Source: Acidobacteria bacterium UBA7540
Lineage (GTDB): Bacteria > Acidobacteriota > Terriglobia > UBA7540
Length of the DNA: 27,679 nt
Assembly: GCA_002478145.1 (NCBI GenBank)
Contig: DLMI01000078.1
Span: 1-27,679, forward strand
Reading direction: 5' to 3'
Position numbers and translations under genes: made by a program. The notes beneath the pieces were generated by a model. That model ran no database searches, was not told the origin of the DNA, and was given only the letters and a program-made list of their open reading frames with translations. The first letter of the stretch is position 1; each line of letters begins with the position of its first letter. This document shows positions 15,631 through 22,691 of the stretch, in pieces.

Positions 15631-16811
15631 CATCGTACAGATAGTTCTTTATATTATGTTGACCTTCGTATATAGTGGGGGCATGGCAAGAGTCGCTCCC
15701 GCTATTTTGCTTAACCCGACGATGAAAGCTACGCTGGATCAGTTGGCGCGGTCGCCGTCCACGCCGCAAGCTCTGGTGCAGCGAAGCCGGATTGTCTTGG
15801 CGGCCGCTGCCGGCAGGAGCAATCAGCAAATCGCTGGCGACCTTCAGTTACCCGAGGTGACCGTAAGTAAGTGGCGCCGGAGTTTTGCCCGCCAAGGGCT
15901 GGAAGGTCTCCAGGACGCACCGCGTTCCGGGCGACCGGTAAAACACGGTCCGGAAACCGTGCAGCGGGTGCGGAACCGAGCCTGCCAACAACCGCAACAC
16001 TACAGCCGCTGGAGTGTACGAACGCTGGCCAAGGACTTGCGGCTGCCGCCCAGCACGGTGCATCAGATTCTGGTGAATTCGCATCTGCAGCCCCATCGGA
16101 TTCGTACCTTTACCTTTAGCCCAGACCCTGATTTTGAAGCCAAACTGCTGGACATCGTCGGCCTTTATTTGAACCCGCCGGAAAACGCGCTGGTGTTGTG
16201 TGTGGATGAAAAGACCGGCATCCAGGCGCTGGACCGCACCCAGCCGCTGCTGCCCCTGAGCGCCCGTCAGCCACGTAGTTGCACCAATGAATATGTTCGT
16301 CATGGCACCCAGACCTTGCTGGCGGCTCTGGAGATTGCCAGCGGCCAAGTCGTGGCGCAGGTCAAGCAACGTCGCACTTCCGTGAACTTCCTGCGCTTTC
16401 TCAAGGATGTTGTCCGAACTTTCCCGGAGCGCGAACTGCACATGGTTCTCGACAATCTCAACATTCACAAAAACGAAGCGGCGCAGCGCTGGTTGAAGCG
16501 GCATCCCCGTGTGCGCTTTCATTACACGCCCACCCACGCTTCCTGGGTCAACATGGTGGAATGCTTCTTCAGCATCCTGGGCAAGCAAGCTTTGTCGCAA
16601 AGCGTTCACACCTCGAAACACCAATTGAAGGAATTCCTGTTGGACTACATTGCTCGCAACAATGAGAATCCCAGGCCGTTCGTATGGACCAAGGGACCGG
16701 AGAAGCTTCAACGCATTATCGAGGCGACCAAAGAATATCAAGCGATGCACCCTCGGAAACCAAGGAAGCACAACCGAGATCACAATACGATAAGGAACTA
16801 ACTGGACGATG
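15631..16811 (+). mobile_element. Complete IS630-family insertion sequence
   Basis: The terminal repeat at the left (15631-15652, beginning catcgtacagatagttcttt) and that at the right (16790-16811) match at 19 of 22 positions as inverted repeats. Both ends abut a TA (15629-15630 and 16812-16813), the target duplication of the IS630/Tc1-mariner group. Length is 1181 bp. The transposase stop codon (16799-16801) lies inside the right terminal repeat. It inserted between an IS1380 tail and an orphan gene region. Confidence 0.9.
15683..16801 (+). CDS. IS630-family DDE transposase
   Basis: The 372-residue protein is intact. An N-terminal helix-turn-helix pair binds the element ends: RSNQQIAGDLQLPEVTVSKWRRSFA, then the second domain ending WSVRTLAKDLRLPPSTVHQIL. 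The DDE core follows with Asp175 in LVLCVDEKTGIQAL, Asp in HMVLDNLNIHK, and Glu in THASWVNMVECFFSILGKQ. The frame opens at an ATG at 15656, but the ATG at 15683 behind gtggggg is preferred because MARVAPAILL is the usual beginning. The last codons overlap the right terminal repeat. A decayed relative sits at 11055-11563. Confidence 0.92.
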   Translation: MARVAPAILLNPTMKATLDQLARSPSTPQALVQRSRIVLAAAAGRSNQQIAGDLQLPEVTVSKWRRSFARQGLEGLQDAPRSGRPVKHGPETVQRVRNRACQQPQHYSRWSVRTLAKDLRLPPSTVHQILVNSHLQPHRIRTFTFSPDPDFEAKLLDIVGLYLNPPENALVLCVDEKTGIQALDRTQPLLPLSARQPRSCTNEYVRHGTQTLLAALEIASGQVVAQVKQRRTSVNFLRFLKDVVRTFPERELHMVLDNLNIHKNEAAQRWLKRHPRVRFHYTPTHASWVNMVECFFSILGKQALSQSVHTSKHQLKEFLLDYIARNNENPRPFVWTKGPEKLQRIIEATKEYQAMHPRKPRKHNRDHNTIRN

Positions 16812-16954
16812 TACCAGCGCCGTCCTTTGTTCATCAGTGGGGGTGCTCTCATGCGGATGAAGCTCTTGCCAGCGGGGAAATTGCCCATAGACCCTTTTAG
16901 ACTTTCTCCTTTTTTCGGAGTACACGGTCTGCTCGACCTCACGCACCCTGGGCT

Positions 16955-17257
16955 TTATCTCTCCCCGTTCTCGACCAGCCACTCGGGGCAGGTCATGGCA
17001 ACTGGCCGCTCGATCAGCTCCCTGAGGTAGGCAGCGAAGAAGCCCTTGCCCTCCCGCGAGTTGCCGACGTACCAGGAGTTGGAGATGTTCCTCCCTTCGA
17101 GCGATGTAGCACACTTCATGTTGGTGCTGTAAGGATGCTGCTCGACGGGCGTCTCGGTGCCCTCGTGAAAGAAGCGCTCGGGGTCGCGGGGAATCTGGAC
17201 TGCGCAGGGGTCTGACCACGCCTTCTTTGGGTCGAGGACGAAGCGGAACAGGCACCC
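16955..17257 (-). pseudogene. Orphan 3' fragment of an unidentified gene
   Basis: About 100 residues with strongly GC-ending codons read GCLFRFVLDPKKAWSDPCAV...RDPERFFHEGTETPVEQHPY...SWYVGNSREGKGFFAAYLRE...MTCPEWLVENGER and stop at TAA (16955-16957). Codon choice and composition look like real coding sequence, but I do not recognise the family. The 5' part is missing: upstream, in the same frame, is the TAG that ends an IS1380 remnant. About 65 nt further on, an ATG at 16892 with ggag and aaaggg upstream would start a 25-residue frame (MGNFPAGKSF...) that reaches the IS630 insertion. Both may be remains of a host operon cut by insertion sequences. Confidence 0.45.
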
Positions 17258-17269
17258 CCCTTTTCGGCC

Positions 17270-17639
17270 CTACAACGGTGCCGCCTGAGGCTGGGCATGT
17301 ACCCGCGCCCACAGCTCCGCGTAGGGGTAGCCTGCTGCCATCGACACCCACACCTTGCGCACCGTCACTCGGATCTGAGCCCCGATCTTCAGCAGCTTCA
17401 GCCGAATCGTGGAGCACTGCGCCCGCGTCAGTTCCATCCCTCAAACCTAAGCGGCGTAGAGCCTCCATCAACAGGTAGGCTACCGAAGAGAAGTACAGGC
17501 GAATCTGATTGCTGCGCAGGTACGCCGTGCTGGGGCGGTCCGAAAACAGCATCAGTTGCTCTTTGAGGCGGTTTTCCATCTCCCCCCATGCGCAGTACAG
17601 CTCTTCATACAACCCCCGCGCCGCCCAGGCCTCATAGCA
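17270..17639 (-). pseudogene. IS1380-family transposase, C-terminal part of a split copy
   Basis: The segment reads CYEAWAARGLYEELYCAWGEMENRLKEQLMLFSDRPS, the catalytic-Glu block of IS1380 transposases, then NQIRLYFSSVAYLLMEALRRLGL. A frameshift follows near 17440: the next part (ELTRAQCSTIRLKLLKIGAQIRVTVRKVWVS, ending WARVHAQPQAAPL) lies in another frame and stops at TAG (17270-17272). It is the downstream half of the gene whose upstream half is at 19223-19665; an IS3 element separates them. Confidence 0.82.
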
Positions 17640-17698
17640 TGAACCCCTATCGTGAGACACAGAAAATAACCCAGGGTTACCATTCAATGTTTTTTGGT

Positions 17699-18884
17699 TC
17701 ACTCTAGTCCGCCGTTTCTGCCAGACTCACGCCTGGCTGATGAAGCAGAAGCGAGCTCTGCTGGAGAGCAACTCGCCGAGGAATAGTCAGCTGGAAACTC
17801 ATCGATCCGATGGGACGGGGGGTGCAGTTGGCCCCCTGTTTTCCCTGTGCTGGCCACACTACTGTCGGCCTCGGCACTTTGTGGCATCGGAGCGATAGAT
17901 TTCCTCATGCCTGGAAAACTCAACGTGAGGCTCGCGGCGAGCGAAGTTTTCGACGCCTCGCCCGGCCCCGCCCTTTCGAATTCCGCCGGCGTCCTGTAGC
18001 CCAGTGCCGAATGCAAGCGGCAGCGATTGTAGTATTCTTCCATGAACTCGCGCAGATGGCTCCGCAAGTCTTCCAGATCCCGATAGCCGTGGCAGTAGAT
18101 TTCCTCCTGCTTCAGCGTTTTGATGAAGCTCTCGCACTGGGCGTTGTCGTAAGGGTAAGCCGGGCGGCTCATACTGGCTGTCATGTGGTGCTGGGCAAGG
18201 AGGCTGGCGTACTGGGCGGCGGCATACTGAATGCCCCGGTCGGAATGATGCACCAATCCGGGCGCGGGCCTGCGCTCGGCAATGGCCATCTCCAGCGCGG
18301 CCACCGTCAGGCGGGTTTGCAGGCTGCGTTCCAGCGCCCACCCCACCGCGCGCCGTGAAAACCCGTCCAGCACCACCGCTAGATAGACGAACTCCTGCGC
18401 CAGGCGGATGTAGGTGATATCGGCCACCCAGAGCTGATCCGGGGCGCTCAGTTGCATCCGCCGCGCCAGGTTCACGTAAACCTGCAGCTCATGCCCCGAG
18501 TTCGTCGTCGCCACCCAAGGGTGCCGCCGCAAGGCCAGCAACTGGTCCTCCTGCATCAGGCGCACCACCCGCTTGTGATTCACCGCCATACCCCGCCGGC
18601 GCAACTCCGCCGTCACGCGCCGATATCCGTAGCGCCGCCGATGTTCCAGCGCCACCTGCTGCACCGCTGCCCGCACCACCATCGCCTCTTCCTGCGGCGC
18701 TTTCTCCTCTAACCGCCGGTAATATCCCGCCCGGCTGACTTCCGCCAACTGACACATTCGCTCGACACTCAATCCGCCTTGCCCTGACTCCGTCCGCTTC
18801 CCGATGTGCGCATAGACGGCGTCTCGCCACGGTCTCCACGATCCTGGCGTCGAGCCTCGACTTGCTGCAAGGCACCTTTGAAAA
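17699..18884 (-). CDS. IS3-family OrfB, integrase-type transposase
   Basis: OrfB carries the retroviral-integrase-like core: Asp in DQLWVADITYIRLA, Asp in LVHHSDRGIQYAA, and Glu in YDNAQCESFIKTLKQEE. Upstream is the helical block LSVERMCQLAEVSRAGYYRRL and RRRYGYRRVTAELRRRG. It is read in the -1 frame relative to OrfA and lacks an obvious start near its beginning, so it is probably made as an OrfAB fusion; the coordinate given starts at the candidate slip site. The frame continues about 90 residues past the usual end (YRTPAEF), a Ser/Ala-rich tail with no known domain. No inactivating change is seen. Confidence 0.85.
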
Positions 18885-19161
18885 AATCCACCTCCAACGA
18901 CCTCTCCGCCAGCAGCCGCTTCAAATGCTCGTTCTCCCGCCGCAACGTCTCCAGACTGCCCTGCTCGGCCGCCTGCGTCGTCAGCGCTTGCGCCTTGCGC
19001 GTCGGCCGCCCCTCCTCCTTCCACTTCCATTGGTACATCATCTTCACATCTAATCCCAATTCCCGACCCAGCCCCTCAATGTTCTTGCACTTCCGCATCC
19101 GACTCACCACTTCCCGCTTATACTCCTCACTGTACCTCCGCCTTCGCTTCTTCTCCGACAT
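18769..19161 (-). CDS. IS3-family OrfA, DNA-binding protein
   Basis: The 130-residue OrfA has the family's helix-turn-helix (RRRYSEEYKREVVSRMRKC, then IEGLGRELGLDVKMMYQWKW) and a leucine-zipper-like helix (LETLRRENEHLKRLLAERSLEVDFFKGALQQVEARR). ATG 19161 has ggagg 7 nt upstream. The frame could begin at 19188 but this start fits the family. It overlaps OrfB by more than 100 nt. A T-TTT-TTC heptamer on the coding strand (18880-18886) is positioned for -1 frameshifting into OrfB. Confidence 0.85.
   Translation of the reverse strand: MSEKKRRRRYSEEYKREVVSRMRKCKNIEGLGRELGLDVKMMYQWKWKEEGRPTRKAQALTTQAAEQGSLETLRRENEHLKRLLAERSLEVDFFKGALQQVEARRQDRGDRGETPSMRTSGSGRSQGKAD
18880..18886 (-). promoter_or_regulatory. 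Candidate -1 ribosomal frameshift site of the IS3 element
   Basis: On the coding strand the heptamer T TTT TTC fits X-XXY-YYZ in the OrfA frame and would shift ribosomes into the OrfB frame. IS3 elements commonly use A-rich slip sites here, so a T-rich one is less usual. No downstream pseudoknot was modelled. Confidence 0.4.
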
Positions 19162-19222
19162 TCGTTTTCCTCCATTCGCTGCATACATCCTGGGTTAACG
19201 AGTGTCTCACTTTTGGGGTTCA

Positions 19223-19665
19223 CTCCATCACTCTTCAACGAGGTCACCACAAAACGCGGACTGGGGCCTTTCTCCAAATGCTCCGCTTTGCCCACCACCC
19301 GCCGCGCCCGCGACCAACTCTCCCGCGTCTGATACTCAAATTCCTTGAACCGCCGCACCGCCTTGCCCGTGCCTTGATACTCCTCCGCTACCTCTTGCAG
19401 TTCCAAGGCGATTTCTGCTCTCAAGCGATCATTCTTCGCCAACCCCAGGACGTAATCGACCCCCGCCTCCTCGCACCAAGCCATGAGTTCTTCTCGACAA
19501 AATCCCGAGTCCCCCCGCACGAGGACCCGAACTCCCGGCCACGCCTGCCGAATCTGTCCCACAATGCGTTGCAACTCCTCTTTGCTGCCCGCCGCCCCGT
19601 CGATGTTCGACACCCGCAGCCGCGCGCGCAACAGCGGCTCCCCACAGAAAATGTACAGCGGCAGA
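19223..19665 (-). pseudogene. IS1380-family transposase, middle part of a split copy
   Basis: Starting abruptly at LPLYIFCGEPLLRARLRVSNIDG, the frame gives VRVLVRGDSGFCREELMAWC (second catalytic Asp), VDYVLGLAKNDRL and RRVVGKAEHLEKGPSPRFVVTSL, all typical of IS1380. The first ~190 residues are gone; the break falls near 19665, next to ggggacatttcta, which looks like the end of some other element. The gene is cut after FVVTSLKSD by the IS3 element and resumes at 17639. The intact IS1380 at 30-1637 has a distinctly different protein, so this is a second subfamily. Confidence 0.82.
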
Positions 19666-19713
19666 AGGATGGGGACATTTCTAATTGGGCTTGACACTAT
19701 TTACACAAACAGC

Positions 19714-19744
19714 TTGACATGACCATCGCTTCCAGGGCTAGTAT
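19714..19744 (+). promoter_or_regulatory. Weak candidate promoter upstream of the amidohydrolase
   Basis: A perfect TTGACA (19714-19719) is followed by TAGTAT (19739-19744) with a rather long 19-bp spacer. Another TTGACA lies 23 bp upstream (19691-19696). The candidate leader to the ATG at 20080 would be over 300 nt. Confidence 0.3.
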
Positions 19745-19854
19745 AGACCCTTCTTTCAATTTGGCCTGGGGATTTGCATGTATAAGGGCGGTCTTCAGAA
19801 CGAGCCGGTAGTCCTACAACGCGGCCTTTGGTCGCAACCCAAGAAGGATTTCAT

Positions 19855-20010
19855 CCCGCGACTGCGGGACCACAGAGGTCACGGAGAAGAGATGCAGGCA
19901 AAGACTGTGGGTCAACAAACAAGGAACCGTAACCTTGTCATCCCTGCTCGCGCGAGCAGAAGTACTTTTCTCTGTGGTCTCTGTGCGCTCCGTGGTGAAT
20001 TTTTTCTTCG
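19855..20010. repeat. Intergenic inverted-repeat cluster with CTCTGTG motifs
   Basis: Within the 330-bp gap before the amidohydrolase are three structures. A hairpin cccgc-gact-gcggg lies at 19855-19868. A perfect 16-bp palindrome ctgctcgcgcgagcag lies at 19944-19959. An inverted pair comprises accacagaggtcacggagaa (19869-19888) facing ctctgtgg-tctctgtg-cgctccgtgg (19970-19995), where a CTCYGTG core repeats three times. An open frame crosses it (19778-20083) but I do not regard it as a gene. Confidence 0.6.
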
Positions 20011-20079
20011 CGGCAGGAGAAGAAGGTGGCCCCTAGTTCTCCAGAAGGTATCGACGACCCTGCTGGATGGAGATCAGAC

Positions 20080-21816
20080 ATGACAATTACACGTCCGCGA
20101 AAATTGAATCTCAATCGAGCGGCGAGATACCTCGCGCTCTGTATTCTCATCGTTGCAACCGGTCTGCTCGGCGACCGATACCTGGCCGGGGAGCCTCAGT
20201 ATGACTTCCTCATTATCAACGGCCACATCCTCGATGGCAGCGGAAGCCCATGGTTTGCAGGTTCAGTCGCGGTAAAGGACGGAAAGATCGCCGCCGTGGG
20301 CCGGCTCCCGAACGCGGCGGCAGGGCGCGTGATCGACGCTCGGGGATTGACCGTTGCCCCAGGTTTCATCGACCTTCTCACCCCTTCCGACTATACCCTT
20401 CTTGTAGACGGAAAAGCGGAGAGCAAGATCCGCCAGGGAGTGACCTCTGAAATCCTGGTGGGCGGGCCGGAATCAGCAGGCCCCATCCTGGGCCCCGCCG
20501 TACCGGAGTTTGACAAGGAATTGGCCCGCTATGGCTTGCGGAGAGACTGGACGACTTTAGGCGAGTTCTTCGCTCGCGTGCAACGACAAGGGACCTCGGT
20601 CAACATCGCCTCCTACGTGGGCAGCGGCCAAGTGCGCATGGACGTGATAGGCAATGTTGACAGGCCAGCCACCGCCCTCGAGATGGAAAAGATGAAAGAG
20701 TTGGTCGAGCAAGCAATGCACGAAGGCGCTATCGGCCTTGGCTCAGGATTGATTTATCCCCCCAACTCCTTCGCGACGACGGATGAACTTATCGAGCTTG
20801 CCAAAGTGGCCGCAAGATACGGCGGCATCTACACCAGTGAAATCCGAGGCGAGGAGGAGCAATGGAAACGAGCTGTCGACGAGGCCATCGAGATCGGCGA
20901 AAAGGCACGCTTGCCCGTTCATCTCCTGCACTTCAAAATGAACGGCCAAGCGAACTGGGGTAAGGTGGCGCAACTAATTAGCGAGGTTCAGGTGGCGCGC
21001 GACCGAGGCGTGGACATCACTGCGGATCAATACCCCTACATCGCCTCGATGACGTTGCTCGAAATGTGCATCCCGCCCAAGTATCTCCAGGGCACCTCGG
21101 AGCAGTTGGTAGAGAGATTGAAGGACCCCAAAGTGCGCTCGGAAATCCGCCAAGCCATTGCCAACGGCCTGCCAGGCTGGGGAGACAACGAAGTGAAAAG
21201 CGTGGGTGGCTGGCATGGCGTGCAGGTGGCTTCGCTGCAAAAGCCCGAGAACAAACAGTATGAAGGAAAGCGAATGGATGAAGTGGCAGAAGAAATGCGC
21301 AAGGACCCGCTTGATGCTCTGTGCGATTTGCTGATTTCCGAGGGCGGCTCTGCGCCGACCGATCAGGCCGTCTACTACGGCATGAGCGAGTCCGATGTGG
21401 AGCTGGCCATGAAACAGCCGTGGGTGGGCATGTGCGCCGACGGCCTTTCGGTTAGCCCGGCAATGACCTTCATTGGTAAACCGCACCCGCGGTTCTACGG
21501 CGCTTTTCCGCGCCTGCTGGGCGTTTATGTTCGGGAGAAAGAAGTCCTGACGCTTCCCGACGCCGTCCGCAAGATGACCTCATTCCCTGCCCAAATCACC
21601 GGCCTTACGGATCGCGGCCTGCTTCGGCCCGGCATGGCGGCGGATATTACAATCTTTGATCCCAAGACAGTGAGCGATAAGGCCACTTTTGAAAATCCCC
21701 TGCAATATCCGATAGGGATTCCCTACGTCGTCGTGAATGGCGTGGTCGTTATCGACCAGGGGCAACATACGGGCGCAAAACCCGGACGCGTGCTCTACGG
21801 CAGAGGGAAATCATAG
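20080..21816 (+). CDS. N-acyl-D-amino-acid deacylase-type amidohydrolase, metal ligands altered
   Basis: The 578-residue protein has an N-terminal hydrophobic anchor (YLALCILIVATGLLG, about residues 17-31) and is probably exported or membrane-tethered. The amidohydrolase fold is clear: YDFLIINGHILDGSGSPWFAGSVAVKDGKIAAVG, then VIDARGLTVAPGFIDL. Where D-aminoacylases have the metal-binding His-x-His after PGFID, this protein has LLTPSD; the later YxxHIR histidine is replaced in YTSEIRGEEE. The second histidine (HLLHFKMNG) and the late Asp (GMCADGLSV) remain. A classical two-zinc site is therefore unlikely, although an atypical site is possible. The C terminus returns to the family pattern (MTSFPAQITGLTDRGLLRPGMAADITIFDP). 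ATG 20080 is chosen for ggag 7 nt upstream; the frame opens at 20026. Confidence 0.82.
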   Translation: MTITRPRKLNLNRAARYLALCILIVATGLLGDRYLAGEPQYDFLIINGHILDGSGSPWFAGSVAVKDGKIAAVGRLPNAAAGRVIDARGLTVAPGFIDLLTPSDYTLLVDGKAESKIRQGVTSEILVGGPESAGPILGPAVPEFDKELARYGLRRDWTTLGEFFARVQRQGTSVNIASYVGSGQVRMDVIGNVDRPATALEMEKMKELVEQAMHEGAIGLGSGLIYPPNSFATTDELIELAKVAARYGGIYTSEIRGEEEQWKRAVDEAIEIGEKARLPVHLLHFKMNGQANWGKVAQLISEVQVARDRGVDITADQYPYIASMTLLEMCIPPKYLQGTSEQLVERLKDPKVRSEIRQAIANGLPGWGDNEVKSVGGWHGVQVASLQKPENKQYEGKRMDEVAEEMRKDPLDALCDLLISEGGSAPTDQAVYYGMSESDVELAMKQPWVGMCADGLSVSPAMTFIGKPHPRFYGAFPRLLGVYVREKEVLTLPDAVRKMTSFPAQITGLTDRGLLRPGMAADITIFDPKTVSDKATFENPLQYPIGIPYVVVNGVVVIDQGQHTGAKPGRVLYGRGKS

Positions 21817-22048
21817 CGGCGCGTTCACCGCGGCAAGCAAGGCGCTGTGTGCGCCCGCGTCCTTGAAAAACATGCCGACGAGTTAACAGCCGGCGCAATC
21901 ATCACCGACGAGCCTGGCAGACTCAGAATCCGTCAACCTCACGCCCCCTCGAGTTAATAGCCGAAGCCGAGGGTAGTGGTGTCATTTGGAAATCGAGGGG
22001 TATGGGAAGTGCTAGAGACCACTCCAAGTGTTGTAGTGGTGCTTGCTT

Positions 22049-22370
22049 CTACCAACCGAGGACTCGTTCGCAAAACAGCACGAGAGCCGACACAAATAAA
22101 ATTGACCCATAGAAGGCTAGGTAGGTTCGTGCGACCTGCCTGCGGCTTAGCCGCACACGACTGGCTACTAACGACCGCTGCCAGGTGACCACGTTTGCGA
22201 ACACCAACGGCTTGCCGCCAGTGTTCTCTATTTTGATTCGAAAGGTCTCCCAGTGGAATTACTGGCAGAAACAAAAACACAACCCATTTTGTAGTGACAT
22301 AAGAAGAATCCGCGAGCCTGTCGCGATGCCCGTAGTAGATTGTGCCGACGCCGTTTATGTGGTAGGCCAT
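22049..22370 (-). pseudogene. Small two-helix membrane protein, frameshifted
   Basis: The start MAYHINGVGTIYYGHRDRLAD, then SYVTTKWVVFLFLPVIPLG, matches a widespread uncharacterised family of about 110-residue membrane proteins (MA-x-x-x-NG-x-GT...TTEW-x-x-FLF-P-IPL). After PVIPLG the frame loses resemblance. One base over, the expected continuation appears: ETFRIKIENTGGKPLVFANVVTWQ, and a second membrane helix AFYGSILFVSALVLFCERVLGW before TAG (22049-22051). A single-base deletion near 22246 explains this. It may be a true pseudogene or an assembly error. Function unknown; the spacer 21817-22048 below it holds nothing I recognise. Confidence 0.6.
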
Positions 22371-22641
22371 GGGGGTGGAGTAGTTGCCATCTGGGTTTCA
22401 CCTTGCCGCAAACGGGGAGCGTATGGCTCGACGCATTTGCGAGGGAGTCTACTACCGTGAAATCTTGGAGTAAAGGGGTTGTGCGGAGCATACAGCGATT
22501 TCGGAAAGTACAAAACGATGGCTGTGAGGTGGCTGATCTGAGCGCCATCGGCTGGCTTTTCCGTGTCAGGGAGGGTTTCGGCTGAAGTGTGCGCAGTTAA
22601 GCGACAGGGGGAAAGGCAGTTTTTGGCCCGAACCGGAAGAG

Positions 22642-22658
22642 GAGCGCGTGGCGCTCCC
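22642..22658. terminator. Perfect 7-bp-stem hairpin downstream of a transposase gene
   Basis: GGAGCGC-gtg-GCGCTCC lies 34 bp past the end of the minus-strand transposase gene. On that strand no real U-run follows, so termination is uncertain. The rest of 22371-22691 shows no gene I can support. Confidence 0.35.
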
Positions 22659-22691
22659 GGAGGGGCGCGAGCATTCGGATTAGGGGCGGTC

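Larger units (their letters stand above)
17640..19222 (-). mobile_element. IS3-family insertion sequence inside an IS1380 copy
   Basis: The ends tgaacccctatcgtgagacac (17640-17660) and the inverse complement at 19202-19222 agree at 17 of 21 positions. Length is 1583 bp, with two overlapping ORFs on the minus strand as in IS3 elements. It splits an IS1380 transposase reading frame precisely. No matching 3-4 bp target duplication is visible (agca versus ctcc), which is unusual and may mean end decay or recombination between two copies. Confidence 0.82.

Noticed and set aside
15848..16942. 364-residue minus-strand frame across the IS630 element
   Set aside because: Antisense to an intact transposase and spans the element end, so it is a chimera of unrelated sequence.
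19778..20083. Possible 101-residue gene before the amidohydrolase
   Set aside because: It crosses several hairpins and the CTCTGTG repeats, has no ribosome site, and overlaps the chosen start of the next gene; more likely a repeat-derived open frame.
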